Positions 8,511 to 16,867 of a stretch of 64,000 nt of DNA are shown here, in pieces; the first letter of the stretch is position 1, and each line of letters starts with the position of its first letter. Under the pieces are notes generated by a model. The model saw only the letters and a list, made by a program, of their open reading frames with translations, had not been told where the DNA came from and did not search any database. The stretch is from assembly GCF_002270415.1 (NCBI RefSeq), contig NZ_NNRI01000017.1, forward strand, positions 186,001 through 250,000. Reading direction: 5' to 3'. The position numbers were made by a program, and so were the translations under genes. Source of the DNA: Mesorhizobium sophorae (GTDB lineage: Bacteria; Pseudomonadota; Alphaproteobacteria; Rhizobiales; Rhizobiaceae).

Positions 8511-9479
8511 CTACTTCGACCAGGCGCTAAGCCGGTCTTGATGCTTTGCAACCCAGGCCTGCGCGTACTTGGCGGGATCTTGCCGATCGACCTGCAATGC
8601 GTAGCTCATTTCGGTGACCTCGTCTGAGCTGAAGTCGACATGAGAGAGGAAGGCCGCCACTTTCGGCAGGCGCTTGGCCATCGATGAGGCAAACCCGATG
8701 TAGAAATGGGATGCGTCCCACGCCACCGGCGCCTCAGATTTTGTAAGCCAGTCAGGGTCGTCGCTCGGCATCACGATGTGCCACTTGGCCGGATCATATT
8801 TCGGTTCGGTCAACTGGACGATATCATGGAGCTTGAACATATGGTGCGGACTGTAGCAGTAGAATGCCATCGGTTGCCCCGTTGCCGCGGCCGCATCGAC
8901 TGCGGCCATTGCCATGTCTTCCGGCATCTGAAGGAGCGTCATCGTTTTTTCATAGCCGTAGCTCTTGGCCCGGATCTTCTCGATACTCGTCGACGACCAG
9001 CCCAACGCGCCAATCCACATTTCGCCCTTGCCGTCGCCGTCGGTGTCGAACACGGCCGCTTTTTTGGGATCGGCCAGATCTGAAATGTCCTTGACGCCAT
9101 ATTTGTCAGCCGTCTCGCGCGTCACGCAGATGCCCTGCGTAGCCGACACACCCCTGGGACTGAGGTCCACGGTCTTGCGCCCGTCGACGTATTTCTTGAC
9201 GAGTGCATCGAGATTGGGAAGCCAGACTTCCGGATAGACGTCGACCTCCCCGGTATCCATCCCGGCGAATGCGGTCATGGAGCCCATCTCGCGCACGTCG
9301 GCGTCCAGATTGAGTTTTTCCTTCAATCCGTACTTGATGATATTGGCCGCGGCCTGGCCGGATGGCCAGTTCGGCATTGCAATGAGGAGGTCAGCCGCAA
9401 GGGACCGGCCATGCACCGCCAGCATCGTCAGTGCCGCCAGCGACACTTTCAGCAGATGTCGCCGAAATCGACTGTCCAT
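8511..9479 (-). CDS. Glycine-betaine-type ABC substrate-binding protein (orphan)
   Basis: The 322-residue periplasmic protein belongs to the OpuAC/ProX type of quaternary-amine binding proteins. I chose the ATG at 9479 because GGGAGGG lies just upstream and a signal peptide follows (cleavage after SLAA). Family features include MPNWPSGQAAANIIKYGL at the mature start, GEVDVYPEVWLPN, and a GWSSTS segment, with several Trp and Tyr residues that could form an aromatic cage. No ProV or ProW gene is nearby; the next genes are an L,D-transpeptidase and a lipoprotein. It may feed a transporter encoded elsewhere, or act as a sensor. A 26-base repeated motif lies about 170 bases upstream. Confidence 0.88.
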   Translation of the reverse strand: MDSRFRRHLLKVSLAALTMLAVHGRSLAADLLIAMPNWPSGQAAANIIKYGLKEKLNLDADVREMGSMTAFAGMDTGEVDVYPEVWLPNLDALVKKYVDGRKTVDLSPRGVSATQGICVTRETADKYGVKDISDLADPKKAAVFDTDGDGKGEMWIGALGWSSTSIEKIRAKSYGYEKTMTLLQMPEDMAMAAVDAAAATGQPMAFYCYSPHHMFKLHDIVQLTEPKYDPAKWHIVMPSDDPDWLTKSEAPVAWDASHFYIGFASSMAKRLPKVAAFLSHVDFSSDEVTEMSYALQVDRQDPAKYAQAWVAKHQDRLSAWSK

Positions 9480-9650
9480 TTTTTCCCTCCCCGCGGACCT
9501 GACATGAACCGCAGCGGCAGCGAGAGGACTCCCGATCCGCCACGCAACCGGCACATCACCGCCGGAACCGCTTTTGTCTGCCAGCCGGCTTTCCATCCCG
9601 TTTATTGGTTCGTGTTGTCCGAGACTACCGGATGGAGCCGGGAGCGGAAC

Positions 9651-9676
9651 GTAAGTTACGTGGAGGGCGGGGTAAC
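9651..9676. promoter_or_regulatory. Repeated 26-base motif, copy 1 (candidate operator)
   Basis: GTAAGTTACGTGGA, then seven variable bases, then GTAAC. The same 19 fixed bases at the same spacing occur at 15081-15106. GTAAGTTAC is itself a perfect palindrome around a central G, so the site offers three GTTAC/GTAAC half-sites. It lies in the gap upstream of the binding-protein/L,D-transpeptidase/lipoprotein operon. Confidence 0.6.
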
Positions 9677-9787
9677 TTTTTGACTACGAGGCCGTTCAAA
9701 CGGCTCGCGTCGGCGGCTTAAATTTAAACTGTGCCGATCACATGGAAATCAGTCGAAGGGCGGCGCCCTGCCCATGACGACCGATCG

Positions 9788-10243
9788 CTAGTAACAATTA
9801 CCGGAATCGGCTTCCCTGGGCGAACATCGGCGATAGTATCTGTCTGAGTGATACCCATCGCCGTAGTATCGGTCGTGGTAATATGGATCGCCATAGTACG
9901 GATCGACATCATACCGATCGCCGTAGTACGGATCGCCGTGGTACGGACCCCCGTAATAGTCACCGCCTCCGTAGTACCCGTCGTAGTAGCCGTTGCTGTT
10001 GGCAATCATGCTGCCGAGCAGCGCTCCGGCGACAAATGCGCCGCCCGGGGCCCAGAAGTCGTTGTGCCCGTGGTAGTGGCGGTAGCCGCGATAACCCCTG
10101 TACCAGCCGTCCCGAATTTGGATGACATCGGACTGAGCGCTTTGCGCCCTGGGCACGAAGACCGGCGCGGCATCAACTGGAACAGCGCTCGTAAGTACAA
10201 AAGTTGCGACGAGGGAGGTCGCTATGCCTGACAGGACTCTCAT
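9788..10243 (-). CDS. Tyr/Gly-rich exported protein, general-stress regulated
   Basis: The 151-residue product has a signal peptide (cleavage after VDAA, near residue 26), then a GYRGYRHYHGHNDFW segment, a short hydrophobic APGGAFVAGALLGSMIA stretch that may associate with membrane, and a repetitive tail of YYGDPYY/YHGDPYYGDRY units ending in two Cys (RRCSPREADSGNC). The layout resembles Rhizobiales BA14K-like proteins, but the diagnostic C-terminal motif is absent. GAGGACGCGATC precedes the ATG. A textbook EcfG promoter lies about 60 bases upstream, so expression under general stress is expected. The tail repeats at DNA level (GTAGTACGGATCG units, 9860-9950). Function unknown. Confidence 0.8.
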   Translation of the reverse strand: MRVLSGIATSLVATFVLTSAVPVDAAPVFVPRAQSAQSDVIQIRDGWYRGYRGYRHYHGHNDFWAPGGAFVAGALLGSMIANSNGYYDGYYGGGDYYGGPYHGDPYYGDRYDVDPYYGDPYYHDRYYGDGYHSDRYYRRCSPREADSGNCY

Positions 10244-10304
10244 GATCGCGTCCTCGCTGGTGGCAATGTTTACCGTGTGCGAAACGTCGTCATTAGCGAT
10301 ACGA

Positions 10305-10329
10305 AACGTCGTCGATGCGAATTTGTTCC
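10305..10329 (-). promoter_or_regulatory. EcfG (general stress sigma factor) promoter
   Basis: Read on the minus strand: GGAAC (10329-10325), a 16-base spacer, then CGTT (10308-10305). This matches the alphaproteobacterial EcfG consensus GGAAC-N16/17-cGTT exactly. The -10 element ends about 60 bases upstream of the ATG at 10243, an appropriate distance. A second CGAAACGTCGTC copy sits at 10280-10291 without a matching GGAAC. Confidence 0.75.
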
Positions 10330-11131
10330 AGACACCTGCAAATTGCCTGAAGTGGCTCCAGACGTTTGACCGCCGGCCGTCGGCACCTTGTAACGGACCG
10401 GATTTGGCCAGCTTGAATTATCGGGTACGGCCGGACGCGGAGGAATGGTCTTCCCTTGCCCCGCCCAATCAATGAGACGTATCGGATGTTATTGCTGGTC
10501 ATGCCGGACTATCCTCGACGCAGCGGCGGCGCCTTTGGTCGCACAGCCACAGACCATGCCGCTCCCAGTAGAAAATGCAACTTCAACGTATTGCCTTTGC
10601 TGGGCCTGACGTTGACAAGATTGCCGCTGTGTTTGATGGCCGGCCGGAACACTGACGGTCGATGTTGGACGCTTCTAACAGCAGACAGTCGCGAACGGCC
10701 TCGGACGTCTCCCTCCGAGGAACATCGGCGAGGGATCACCGCACGGGCTTTGGAAGTGCCCGTTTGATCGCTGGCTGAAGTATCTCGCCGACAAGGAGGT
10801 GGCGCGCAAGCATGCGGCATGTTTGCAGGAATTGGGCCGCCAGACGCGACGGGAGGAGCGCGAAGACCGGCTCCAGAAGCGCGCCAACGGCGTCGCCATG
10901 CGGGAGCACGGTCCTCGACCGGGAGGCGGCGCAATGATGAGCGACTTCGTCCGGCAGTTAATCGAGAAGGCCAGCACCGATCGGCTGTGTGTTTTACGAT
11001 CCCCGGCACACAAATTCGGCATCGGGCTATTTCGATCCGACGCATTTGAGGAAACGAGCTTGGCAAGGTTGCCAATGTTCTCATACGGTTGCGCGCCAGA
11101 GGGAGGCCCTCAACTAGGGCAAAATCGCCGA
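10330..11131. other. Long gap upstream of the porin
   Basis: About 800 bases without a gene I can support. The plus-strand porin frame stays open upstream to about 10681. From 10740 it encodes a coherent-looking basic stretch (WKCPFDRWLKYLADKEVARK, then HAACLQELGRQTRREE) with a GTG at 10799 behind AAGGAG. I do not recognise this protein, and the porin's own signal peptide starts at 11132, so a joined product is unlikely. It may be the relic of a separate small gene. Confidence 0.4.
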
Positions 11132-12448
11132 ATGTCTGACGCGAAAAAGTTCGTTAGCTATTCCGGCCTCCTCGTCAGCCTGCTTGCGCTGCAGGTTATG
11201 GCGGCGAGTGCGCAAAGCGCAGAGACTTCACCTGGCGAGCTTCTTTTGGCTTGCCCGTGGACGCCTCCGGACGCCGACGCAATCGACAAGCCGCAAGCGC
11301 AGATAGACGCCGAAAACAATAGTGAGGACAAGTCAACCGATGATTCCAGCACATCGGACACTCCTGGACCGGGCGATACCGACAGCGATGCAGGCCCCGG
11401 ATTTTACATACCTGGTCACGGCTGCATTCTGATTGATGGCTCAGTCAGTTCCGGCGTTCAGGCAACAAGTGTTACGGCAAAGGGATCTCGGCTGACGCCA
11501 CCGACGAAATCGGCAATGACGGAATGGCAGCTGGATGAAAGTGCAAACGTTGCTCAATATTCGCAGACAGAATACGGTGATCTGATTTCGCGTCTCGAGA
11601 TTCAAGGCGATCAAAGCAAGACTCTTTCGGTCTCCTCTGCGTCAATCACGCTTGGGAGGAGTATTATCGGGCTTCAGACGTCCTTTTTTGCTGATTGGCA
11701 GGCTGACGAGTTCTCGTTCCGAGCGCTCACATCCACACAATCGCCGTTCCTCGTCGCTTATGTGTTGAGGCCCACACCAAATACGACACTAACTTTGTCG
11801 CTGGAGGATCCGATGTTCCGCCGCGTCACTATTTCCGGCTATGGATCGCCCCAATTCCCTGACTTGGTTGGTCGCTTTCGCTACACGACCGGAAACTGGC
11901 AATTCATTGCAAATGCGGCGTCGCATCAAACGACCTTTTTTGACGCAAATGCCGGTCCTCTTGCGTCTCAAGACACCGCGCTCTGGGGAGGAGCTGTCCA
12001 AGGTTATGCCAGATACGCGTTTGCCAATGACGCTCAGAGCGACAAGTCTTATGTCATTTTCCAACTCGCCCATGCGTGGAATGCGCCGGGCTATCTTGGA
12101 ATCAATACGCCGACAAGCGCATTCAAGATCAATCTGCCCGGCGCTCTGGGCGCCAACGATGCCGAACGAGCCATCGGATGGAACGGCGCTGCTGTCGTCA
12201 GCTGGGCCTGGTCCAGCAAATGGAGCTCTGCTGGGTTCGTGAGCTTCACCAGTTTGAAGTTACCCGATGTGCTCGGGACCGGGTCCGTCCTGTCGACAAG
12301 AGGCGCTGCGAATTTGACCTACACGCCTGTTGAAAACCTGGATTTGACCCTCGAAGCCGGCTTGGCGAAGGTAACTTCGGCTAATTCCGGAATTCCATCG
12401 GGACGGCAGTGGTCGCTCGATCTCTCGATGTCCCGGACGTTTCCATAG
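11132..12448 (+). CDS. Divergent alphaproteobacterial porin (Porin_2-like)
   Basis: The 438-residue product starts at the ATG at 11132, where a signal peptide begins (cleavage after SAQS, near residue 30). An acidic low-complexity linker follows (residues about 50-85, rich in Asp, Ser, Thr), then AGPGFYIPGHGCILIDGSVS. This corresponds to the start of rhizobial Porin_2 proteins, which read GAGFFYIPGTDTCLRIGG. The remainder alternates beta-strand-like segments and ends in LDLSMSRTFP with the terminal aromatic/Pro typical of outer-membrane barrels. The acidic linker is unusual for the family. Upstream in-frame codons are open to about 10681 but precede the signal peptide. Confidence 0.75.
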   Translation: MSDAKKFVSYSGLLVSLLALQVMAASAQSAETSPGELLLACPWTPPDADAIDKPQAQIDAENNSEDKSTDDSSTSDTPGPGDTDSDAGPGFYIPGHGCILIDGSVSSGVQATSVTAKGSRLTPPTKSAMTEWQLDESANVAQYSQTEYGDLISRLEIQGDQSKTLSVSSASITLGRSIIGLQTSFFADWQADEFSFRALTSTQSPFLVAYVLRPTPNTTLTLSLEDPMFRRVTISGYGSPQFPDLVGRFRYTTGNWQFIANAASHQTTFFDANAGPLASQDTALWGGAVQGYARYAFANDAQSDKSYVIFQLAHAWNAPGYLGINTPTSAFKINLPGALGANDAERAIGWNGAAVVSWAWSSKWSSAGFVSFTSLKLPDVLGTGSVLSTRGAANLTYTPVENLDLTLEAGLAKVTSANSGIPSGRQWSLDLSMSRTFP

Positions 12449-12538
12449 TGGTCCCGAACTGCGAACGAGGGGTGTCGTTCGGGCGCGCCTGAAAGGGGCC
12501 CACAAGGCGATCCCCTACCCCCGCCGGCCGATGGACCG

Positions 12539-12564
12539 GGGAGCGGCTGGCCGCGGCCGCTCCC
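12539..12564. terminator. Stem-loop between convergent genes
   Basis: GGGAGCGGC, eight bases, then GCCGCTCCC: a perfect 9-base-pair GC stem about 90 bases after the porin stop and 100 bases before the end of the opposing gene. There is no T-run, so it may act with Rho or merely protect mRNA ends. Confidence 0.4.
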
Positions 12565-12662
12565 GGCCGCGGCGATCTCGAAACCTGGCGTTCTGCGTTG
12601 AGACTGTGTCTGCTGGCAGCAGCCAATGGCCGGGATGGGTGGGAATTTTGCCTGGTGGGCGG

Positions 12663-13184
12663 TCAGTGCTTCAGGCATTTCCGGCCCACTGCCATTGCTT
12701 TGAACGTCCCCTTCAGATCGACGACAAAGGCCCCCTTGGTTTCCGGAAATACGGTCATCTTATATTTCTTCGCCACGTCGCGCTTGAACTTCGGATCGTC
12801 GGTCAAGATGTAGCCGCCAGAATATCCGCCCTTGAGTTCGCCGCTCGTGCTGGTGGCCACACCCTTATAGAGATGGCCGTCGATGGAGACGAAGATGTCC
12901 GACTTGGTGCCGTTCTTAAGACCGATATCCACCTTCGTGAACACGCCAAGATACCCGACCTCCTGATTTGCGGTAACGCCCATTTGTACTGAACTTGGCC
13001 CATCTTGGCGCACGATCAAGCAATCTCCGCGCGTTTGATTTGTATAGATCGTCCAGCCCTCGACGTCGTCCCCGTATCGGACAAGCACATCGCTGGCCTT
13101 GGGAAGCGGATTTTGTGTTTGTGCGTATGCCGCCGTCGCAGACGAAAGTGCTAGTGCCGCGATGAGTGTCGTGAAGATTCGCAT
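12663..13184 (-). CDS. Exported protein of unknown function
   Basis: The 173-residue product has a clear signal peptide (MRIFTTLIAALALSSATAAYA, cleaved after AYA) and a GGAAGG ribosome binding site. The mature domain of about 150 residues is beta-rich (GWTIYTNQTRGDCLIVRQD, IFVSIDGHLYKGVAT, MTVFPETKGAFVVDLKGTF) and has Cys residues that could pair (in GDC and near the C-terminus in RKCLKH). Its layout is reminiscent of alphaproteobacterial invasion-associated/IalB-like proteins, in which a single beta domain responds to GWTI..T...GDC, but I cannot assign it firmly. It is monocistronic and convergent with the porin. Confidence 0.78.
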   Translation of the reverse strand: MRIFTTLIAALALSSATAAYAQTQNPLPKASDVLVRYGDDVEGWTIYTNQTRGDCLIVRQDGPSSVQMGVTANQEVGYLGVFTKVDIGLKNGTKSDIFVSIDGHLYKGVATSTSGELKGGYSGGYILTDDPKFKRDVAKKYKMTVFPETKGAFVVDLKGTFKAMAVGRKCLKH

Positions 13185-13428
13185 GGTCTTGCCTTCCCTT
13201 GTTTGCGTTCTTGCTCATGAGTGTCCGTTTTGTGGATCGTGACTGCCGTGCCCTGGGCGTTGCTCGGAAGTCATTTCACCAGTTTGATCTCCCCCGCCGC
13301 CCCGTCGCTTCGAACCGCGGGGGGCGTCGTAGAGGCGCACGACCCGCGACCGGTCGTTGCTTGGACGATCGTGTCGCTAGGGCCGACCTGTTATCGGTCA
13401 GGCCTGGCCGGTGGCTGTCCGCGCCCGA

Positions 13429-13749
13429 TCAGTTAACGAGGACGACCACGTACTTCGACCCCGTGTGCTGATAATACTTCGCGCCGCAATGCCAGATTGT
13501 CGTCCCGTTGACCGAAGTCTTGACGCAACCGGCCGGTAGACTGGCTACGTAGACGCTGGTTCTCCGGATGGTTCGCCGGGTTGTGCGCCGCGCGACGCCC
13601 GCCGCACTGCCGGGCGTAAGAGGATGGCCAACGCGGGCCAGCGCTTGAGATGAAATCGATCCCTGTGTGACCACGGAGACCGCATCAACCTGTACGAAAG
13701 TGGCCAAAGCCAAGGCCAGGACGGCGCAGTTGCGGAATCTTGTTGTCAT
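13429..13749 (-). CDS. Small exported protein with C-terminal YVVV motif
   Basis: The ATG at 13749 is preceded by GGGAGGAAGT, making it the clear start although the frame continues upstream. The 106-residue product has a signal peptide, a basic Thr/Arg-rich middle (ARRTTRRTIRRTSVYVASLP) and a C-terminal module PAGC...NGTTIWHCGAKYYQ followed by GSKYVVVLV. This module (Cys, then Cys-Gly, Tyr-Tyr, then YVVV) recurs in many small secreted proteobacterial proteins of the DUF6515 kind; function unknown. It follows the outer-membrane protein gene by 37 bases on the same strand, so they probably share a transcript. Confidence 0.75.
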   Translation of the reverse strand: MTTRFRNCAVLALALATFVQVDAVSVVTQGSISSQALARVGHPLTPGSAAGVARRTTRRTIRRTSVYVASLPAGCVKTSVNGTTIWHCGAKYYQHTGSKYVVVLVN

Positions 13750-13786
13750 CACTTCCTCCCTGTTGTCGTTGATGCAGATCCTGGAT

Positions 13787-14587
13787 CTAGAAACGCATGA
13801 CCAGTCCCATGATGGGTCCTTGCTGGACGACATCGAAGACGAAGCCGTCATTGCGGTAGTTGACGCCGAGCGCGCGGTAGCCGGCGACCGCCGAAAACCG
13901 CTCGTTGAACCGGTAGCCCAGTGCGGCGGCGACATCCCAGTCGACATTGGCGCCGCCTGCACCAATCATGCCCCAACCCGTCAGATAGACTTCAGGCGTG
14001 AGCGAGTAGTTCGCGCGAACGCCAACCAGGCCGTCCACCCAGGTCGCTCCGTCGCTGCCGGATACGCCGTCAAGGATACCGCCATGGAAGTCGAGGTCGG
14101 TGTCTACGGACCAGACCCTCATGGCGCCGACGAAATCGAGACGACCGGCGTCACTCTGGAGGATCGAATAGCCAGCGCCGACCAGCCCTGAAAATGTCTG
14201 TGAGGAGACCTCGACACTGTTGGCAACGACGCCTCTCGGCGTGCCACTTTCTCCCGACAGTTTTACATACATGAGGTCGCCGAAAATGCTGTAGCGGTCG
14301 TAGCGAGCCTCGGCGACGGCCATGGCCGCGAAGTCGAGATTCTTCAGGATGTCGCTGAAACTCGAGTCGACCTCGACAGTGGGCAGACCAAACTGCGCCA
14401 CGTCTCCCGACATCCCGGCCGCCCAGAAATACGGCGCGACGGAGAACGTCCAGCCCTGTTCGGTCACGACTGGTTTCAGCTCCGGCGTCATTGGTGAGAC
14501 CGCATCCGCGGCTCCGGCAGGATGGGCGAGCCAAAGGAAGGAAAGGCCAGCCCAACCCAGGGCTTGTATCCGATAGAAGGTCATCAT
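13787..14587 (-). CDS. Outer-membrane beta-barrel protein
   Basis: I chose the ATG at 14587 because AGGAGGGG lies 8 bases upstream; the frame extends to 14701 without such a site. The 266-residue product has a signal peptide (cleavage near AHPAGAADA), then GWTFSVAPYFWAAGMSGD, an opening typical of outer-membrane barrels of unknown function in Rhizobiales. Alternating strands follow and the protein ends in GPIMGLVMRF, with a terminal Phe as expected for insertion by the Bam machinery. No transport or enzymatic motif. First gene of a pair with the small exported protein at 13429. Confidence 0.82.
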   Translation of the reverse strand: MMTFYRIQALGWAGLSFLWLAHPAGAADAVSPMTPELKPVVTEQGWTFSVAPYFWAAGMSGDVAQFGLPTVEVDSSFSDILKNLDFAAMAVAEARYDRYSIFGDLMYVKLSGESGTPRGVVANSVEVSSQTFSGLVGAGYSILQSDAGRLDFVGAMRVWSVDTDLDFHGGILDGVSGSDGATWVDGLVGVRANYSLTPEVYLTGWGMIGAGGANVDWDVAAALGYRFNERFSAVAGYRALGVNYRNDGFVFDVVQQGPIMGLVMRF

Positions 14588-14717
14588 GTCAGGGTCCCCT
14601 CCTGAGGCTAGCCGTCGTTTGCGGATTTGTTGCTTGGGAAAACGAGGGTGCCTGACGGGTGCGAAGACCGTCCATCGACATGCTTCCCGCGCTGTCGGCA
14701 TGGCGATTCATGGCTGT

Positions 14718-15026
14718 TCACCGTGCCGGCCACGGGTTGATACCCGATTTGCGGGCGGCATCGGTATTCAGCACTGCTGCTCCTACCTCTCCAACCAGGC
14801 GATCTATCAATTCCTGCCATTCGGCTCGTCTGGCCTCGCGCAATGCCGGTGGGGCCTGGTCGACCTTCGACAGCGCTAACTCTGCATCCGCGAGCTCCTC
14901 GCAAATATCGCGAAAACTCTCGCTTCGGTCCATCAGCCGATGGATCGTCAATTCAAACTGGGGGTATCGGCGCACTGCCGCCGAGACCGCTCGGTGCCTG
15001 TCAGACGATCCGTCTCTTGTGCTCAT
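14718..15026 (-). CDS. Small cytoplasmic helical protein, unknown
   Basis: The 102-residue product has no signal peptide. It is mostly helical and charged: AVSAAVRRYPQFELTIHRLM, ESFRDICEELADAELALSKV, then REARRAEWQELIDRLVGEVG. I recall similar small proteins in rhizobia but no named family. It is divergently transcribed from the TPR regulator at 15152. The 125-base gap between them contains the second copy of the repeated 26-base motif, so the two genes may be controlled together. The ribosome binding site at the ATG is weak. Confidence 0.7.
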   Translation of the reverse strand: MSTRDGSSDRHRAVSAAVRRYPQFELTIHRLMDRSESFRDICEELADAELALSKVDQAPPALREARRAEWQELIDRLVGEVGAAVLNTDAARKSGINPWPAR

Positions 15027-15080
15027 GACGCCAGTTCATCGACCTGACGCGATCGTATTGCAAAGAAAGGGCAGCGGGAG

Positions 15081-15106
15081 GTAAGTTACGTGGATAAGCA
15101 TGTAAC
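15081..15106. promoter_or_regulatory. Repeated 26-base motif, copy 2 (candidate operator)
   Basis: GTAAGTTACGTGGA, seven variable bases, GTAAC, identical at 19 fixed positions to 9651-9676. It lies 46 bases before the ATG of the TPR regulator and 55 bases from the start of the divergent small gene, a classic place for autoregulation. Confidence 0.6.
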
Positions 15107-15151
15107 CGAGCGACAACAAAAACCGGCGGTTGCAAGGGATCAAGTGAGGAC

Positions 15152-16867
15152 ATGGCGATCCAGGCGGAAACGCCGGCACCAAGGGAGCACGAGCCCCCTG
15201 TAGAGGCTTGTCGCGCCCAACTTGCCCTTATCCTCGACAGTGCGGACTTCGATGCCACTAGCCGCGAGCGCCGCTTCCTCAGCCATGTGGTGGAAGAGGC
15301 TTTGTCGGGACGAGGCGACCGTATCAAGGCCTATTCGATCGCCGTTGAAGTGTTTGGTCGCGGCGAGGCGTTCGACCCGCAGACGGATCCGATCGTTCGC
15401 ATCGAGGCTGGCCACCTCAGGCGTGCGCTCGAGCGATACTATCTGACAGCCGGACATACAGACCCAATCCTGATCACGATTCCCAAGGGTGGTTATGTTC
15501 CTATCTTCTCGCTTCGTTCGCCGGCTTCGTTGGCGCAGCCACAGGTGCCCATAGTTTCTCGATCAATCACCCACTCTCCGGTCGGGCGGATTGCGTTCCT
15601 GCTGCCGGCAGTGCTTGCAGCCATTCTTGCGGCTGGAGCATCGGTATTGGCGTGGTCGTGGGTGACTGTCAGGTCAAGCGCGCCGGAAACGCCCCGCGTG
15701 CTTGTTGAGCCGTTTGAAGATCTGACCGGTACCGCCGCGGCGGCAGCAATTGCGAGCGGATTGAAGCAGGAGATTGTCAGCCAGCTTTCGAAGTTCAAGG
15801 ATATTGTGGTCATGGAGTCGGCGCCTAACGACGGCGATGCGTCGACCTCGCCACCACGATTTGTCCTCGCCGGAAGTGTCAGCCTGTCGGTCGATACCTT
15901 TCTGCTTCGAGTGAGATTGATCAACCGACCCGACGGTTCGGTTCTGTGGGCAGACAGTTATAATGGGCGGATGAAAGTCGCGGACCTTGTCGGAGCTCAG
16001 GCAGACATCGCGCGGAATGTGTCGACGAGCTTGGCTCAAACCTATGGCGTCATCTTCCAGGCGGACGCCAATCTCCACGTCGACAATCCGCCCGAAGATT
16101 GGGCCGCGTATTCCTGCACGCTGTCTTTCTATGCATATCGGGTCGAGCTCAGCCCCGACACCCGTGCATCCGTGCGTGCATGCCTCGAGAAGGCCGTACG
16201 GCGCTTCCCGAATTACGCCACCGCCTGGGGTCTTCTTTCGCTTGTCTACATCGATGACTATCGATTCGAGTTCCCCACCGACGCCACATCGTCCGCCGCC
16301 GTGCTGGAGCGCGCCCTGGCAGCCGCAAGGCAGGCGGTGGAAGTCGACCCCCTCAACTTACGAGGGCTTCAGGGAGAAATGCTTGCGCTCTATTTCAGCA
16401 AGGAAATAAACCTGGCATTGGGAGTGGGCAAACGGGGTTTGGCGATCAATCCCAACGATACCGAGTTCATGGGCGAATACGGACAGCGCCTGGCGGTCTC
16501 CGGAAATTGGCATGACGGCTGCGCGTTGATAACAGAGGCGCGCCAAAAAAATCCACGCTCGTTGGGCTACTATGAGGTGGATTTGGCTCTTTGCTCTTAT
16601 TTCAGCGGCGATTATTCGCAGGCGGTTATGTGGATCAAGAAATCGCCCGTCCGATCGAACCCGATCTATCATATTGTTGCGGCTGCCGTTCTGAGCGAAG
16701 GAGGCTACAAGATCGAGGCTGATCGCGAGCGTGACTGGCTGGAGCAAAATCAACCGGCTTGGACGAAGAACATGCGCCACGTGGTTGCGATGCGCCTGGC
16801 CCGTTCGCAAGACGTCGAGATTTTCGTCCGTTCACTGCGGAAGGCCGGCTTCAACGTGGCGGATTGA
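15152..16867 (+). CDS. Membrane-anchored transcription regulator with TPR repeats
   Basis: The 571-residue product has three parts. Residues about 18-120 form a DNA-binding-like domain common in alphaproteobacteria (RERRFLSHVVEEALSGRGDR, FDPQTDPIVRIEAGHLRRAL, ending IPKGGYVPIF); the last motif resembles the winged-helix end of CadC/ToxR-type regulators. A single membrane helix follows at about 147-170. The periplasmic part contains a FlgO/adenylate-cyclase-associated fold at 180-300 (LVEPFEDLTG, then FVLAGSVSLSVDTFLLRVRL) and TPR-like helices from 330 to the end. It presumably senses an envelope state and regulates genes directly. The repeated motif 46 bases upstream suggests autoregulation. 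Confidence 0.82.
   Translation: MAIQAETPAPREHEPPVEACRAQLALILDSADFDATSRERRFLSHVVEEALSGRGDRIKAYSIAVEVFGRGEAFDPQTDPIVRIEAGHLRRALERYYLTAGHTDPILITIPKGGYVPIFSLRSPASLAQPQVPIVSRSITHSPVGRIAFLLPAVLAAILAAGASVLAWSWVTVRSSAPETPRVLVEPFEDLTGTAAAAAIASGLKQEIVSQLSKFKDIVVMESAPNDGDASTSPPRFVLAGSVSLSVDTFLLRVRLINRPDGSVLWADSYNGRMKVADLVGAQADIARNVSTSLAQTYGVIFQADANLHVDNPPEDWAAYSCTLSFYAYRVELSPDTRASVRACLEKAVRRFPNYATAWGLLSLVYIDDYRFEFPTDATSSAAVLERALAAARQAVEVDPLNLRGLQGEMLALYFSKEINLALGVGKRGLAINPNDTEFMGEYGQRLAVSGNWHDGCALITEARQKNPRSLGYYEVDLALCSYFSGDYSQAVMWIKKSPVRSNPIYHIVAAAVLSEGGYKIEADRERDWLEQNQPAWTKNMRHVVAMRLARSQDVEIFVRSLRKAGFNVAD

Noticed and set aside
9860..9950. Short tandem repeats (GTAGTACGGATCG units) as a possible CRISPR or satellite
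   Set aside because: Units are short and adjacent with no spacers; they encode YYGDP-type repeats of the exported protein.
10681..11131. Reading the porin as a longer protein starting at 10799 or before
   Set aside because: The signal peptide begins at 11132, and an exported porin cannot have over 100 residues before it. The upstream frame may be a separate relic.
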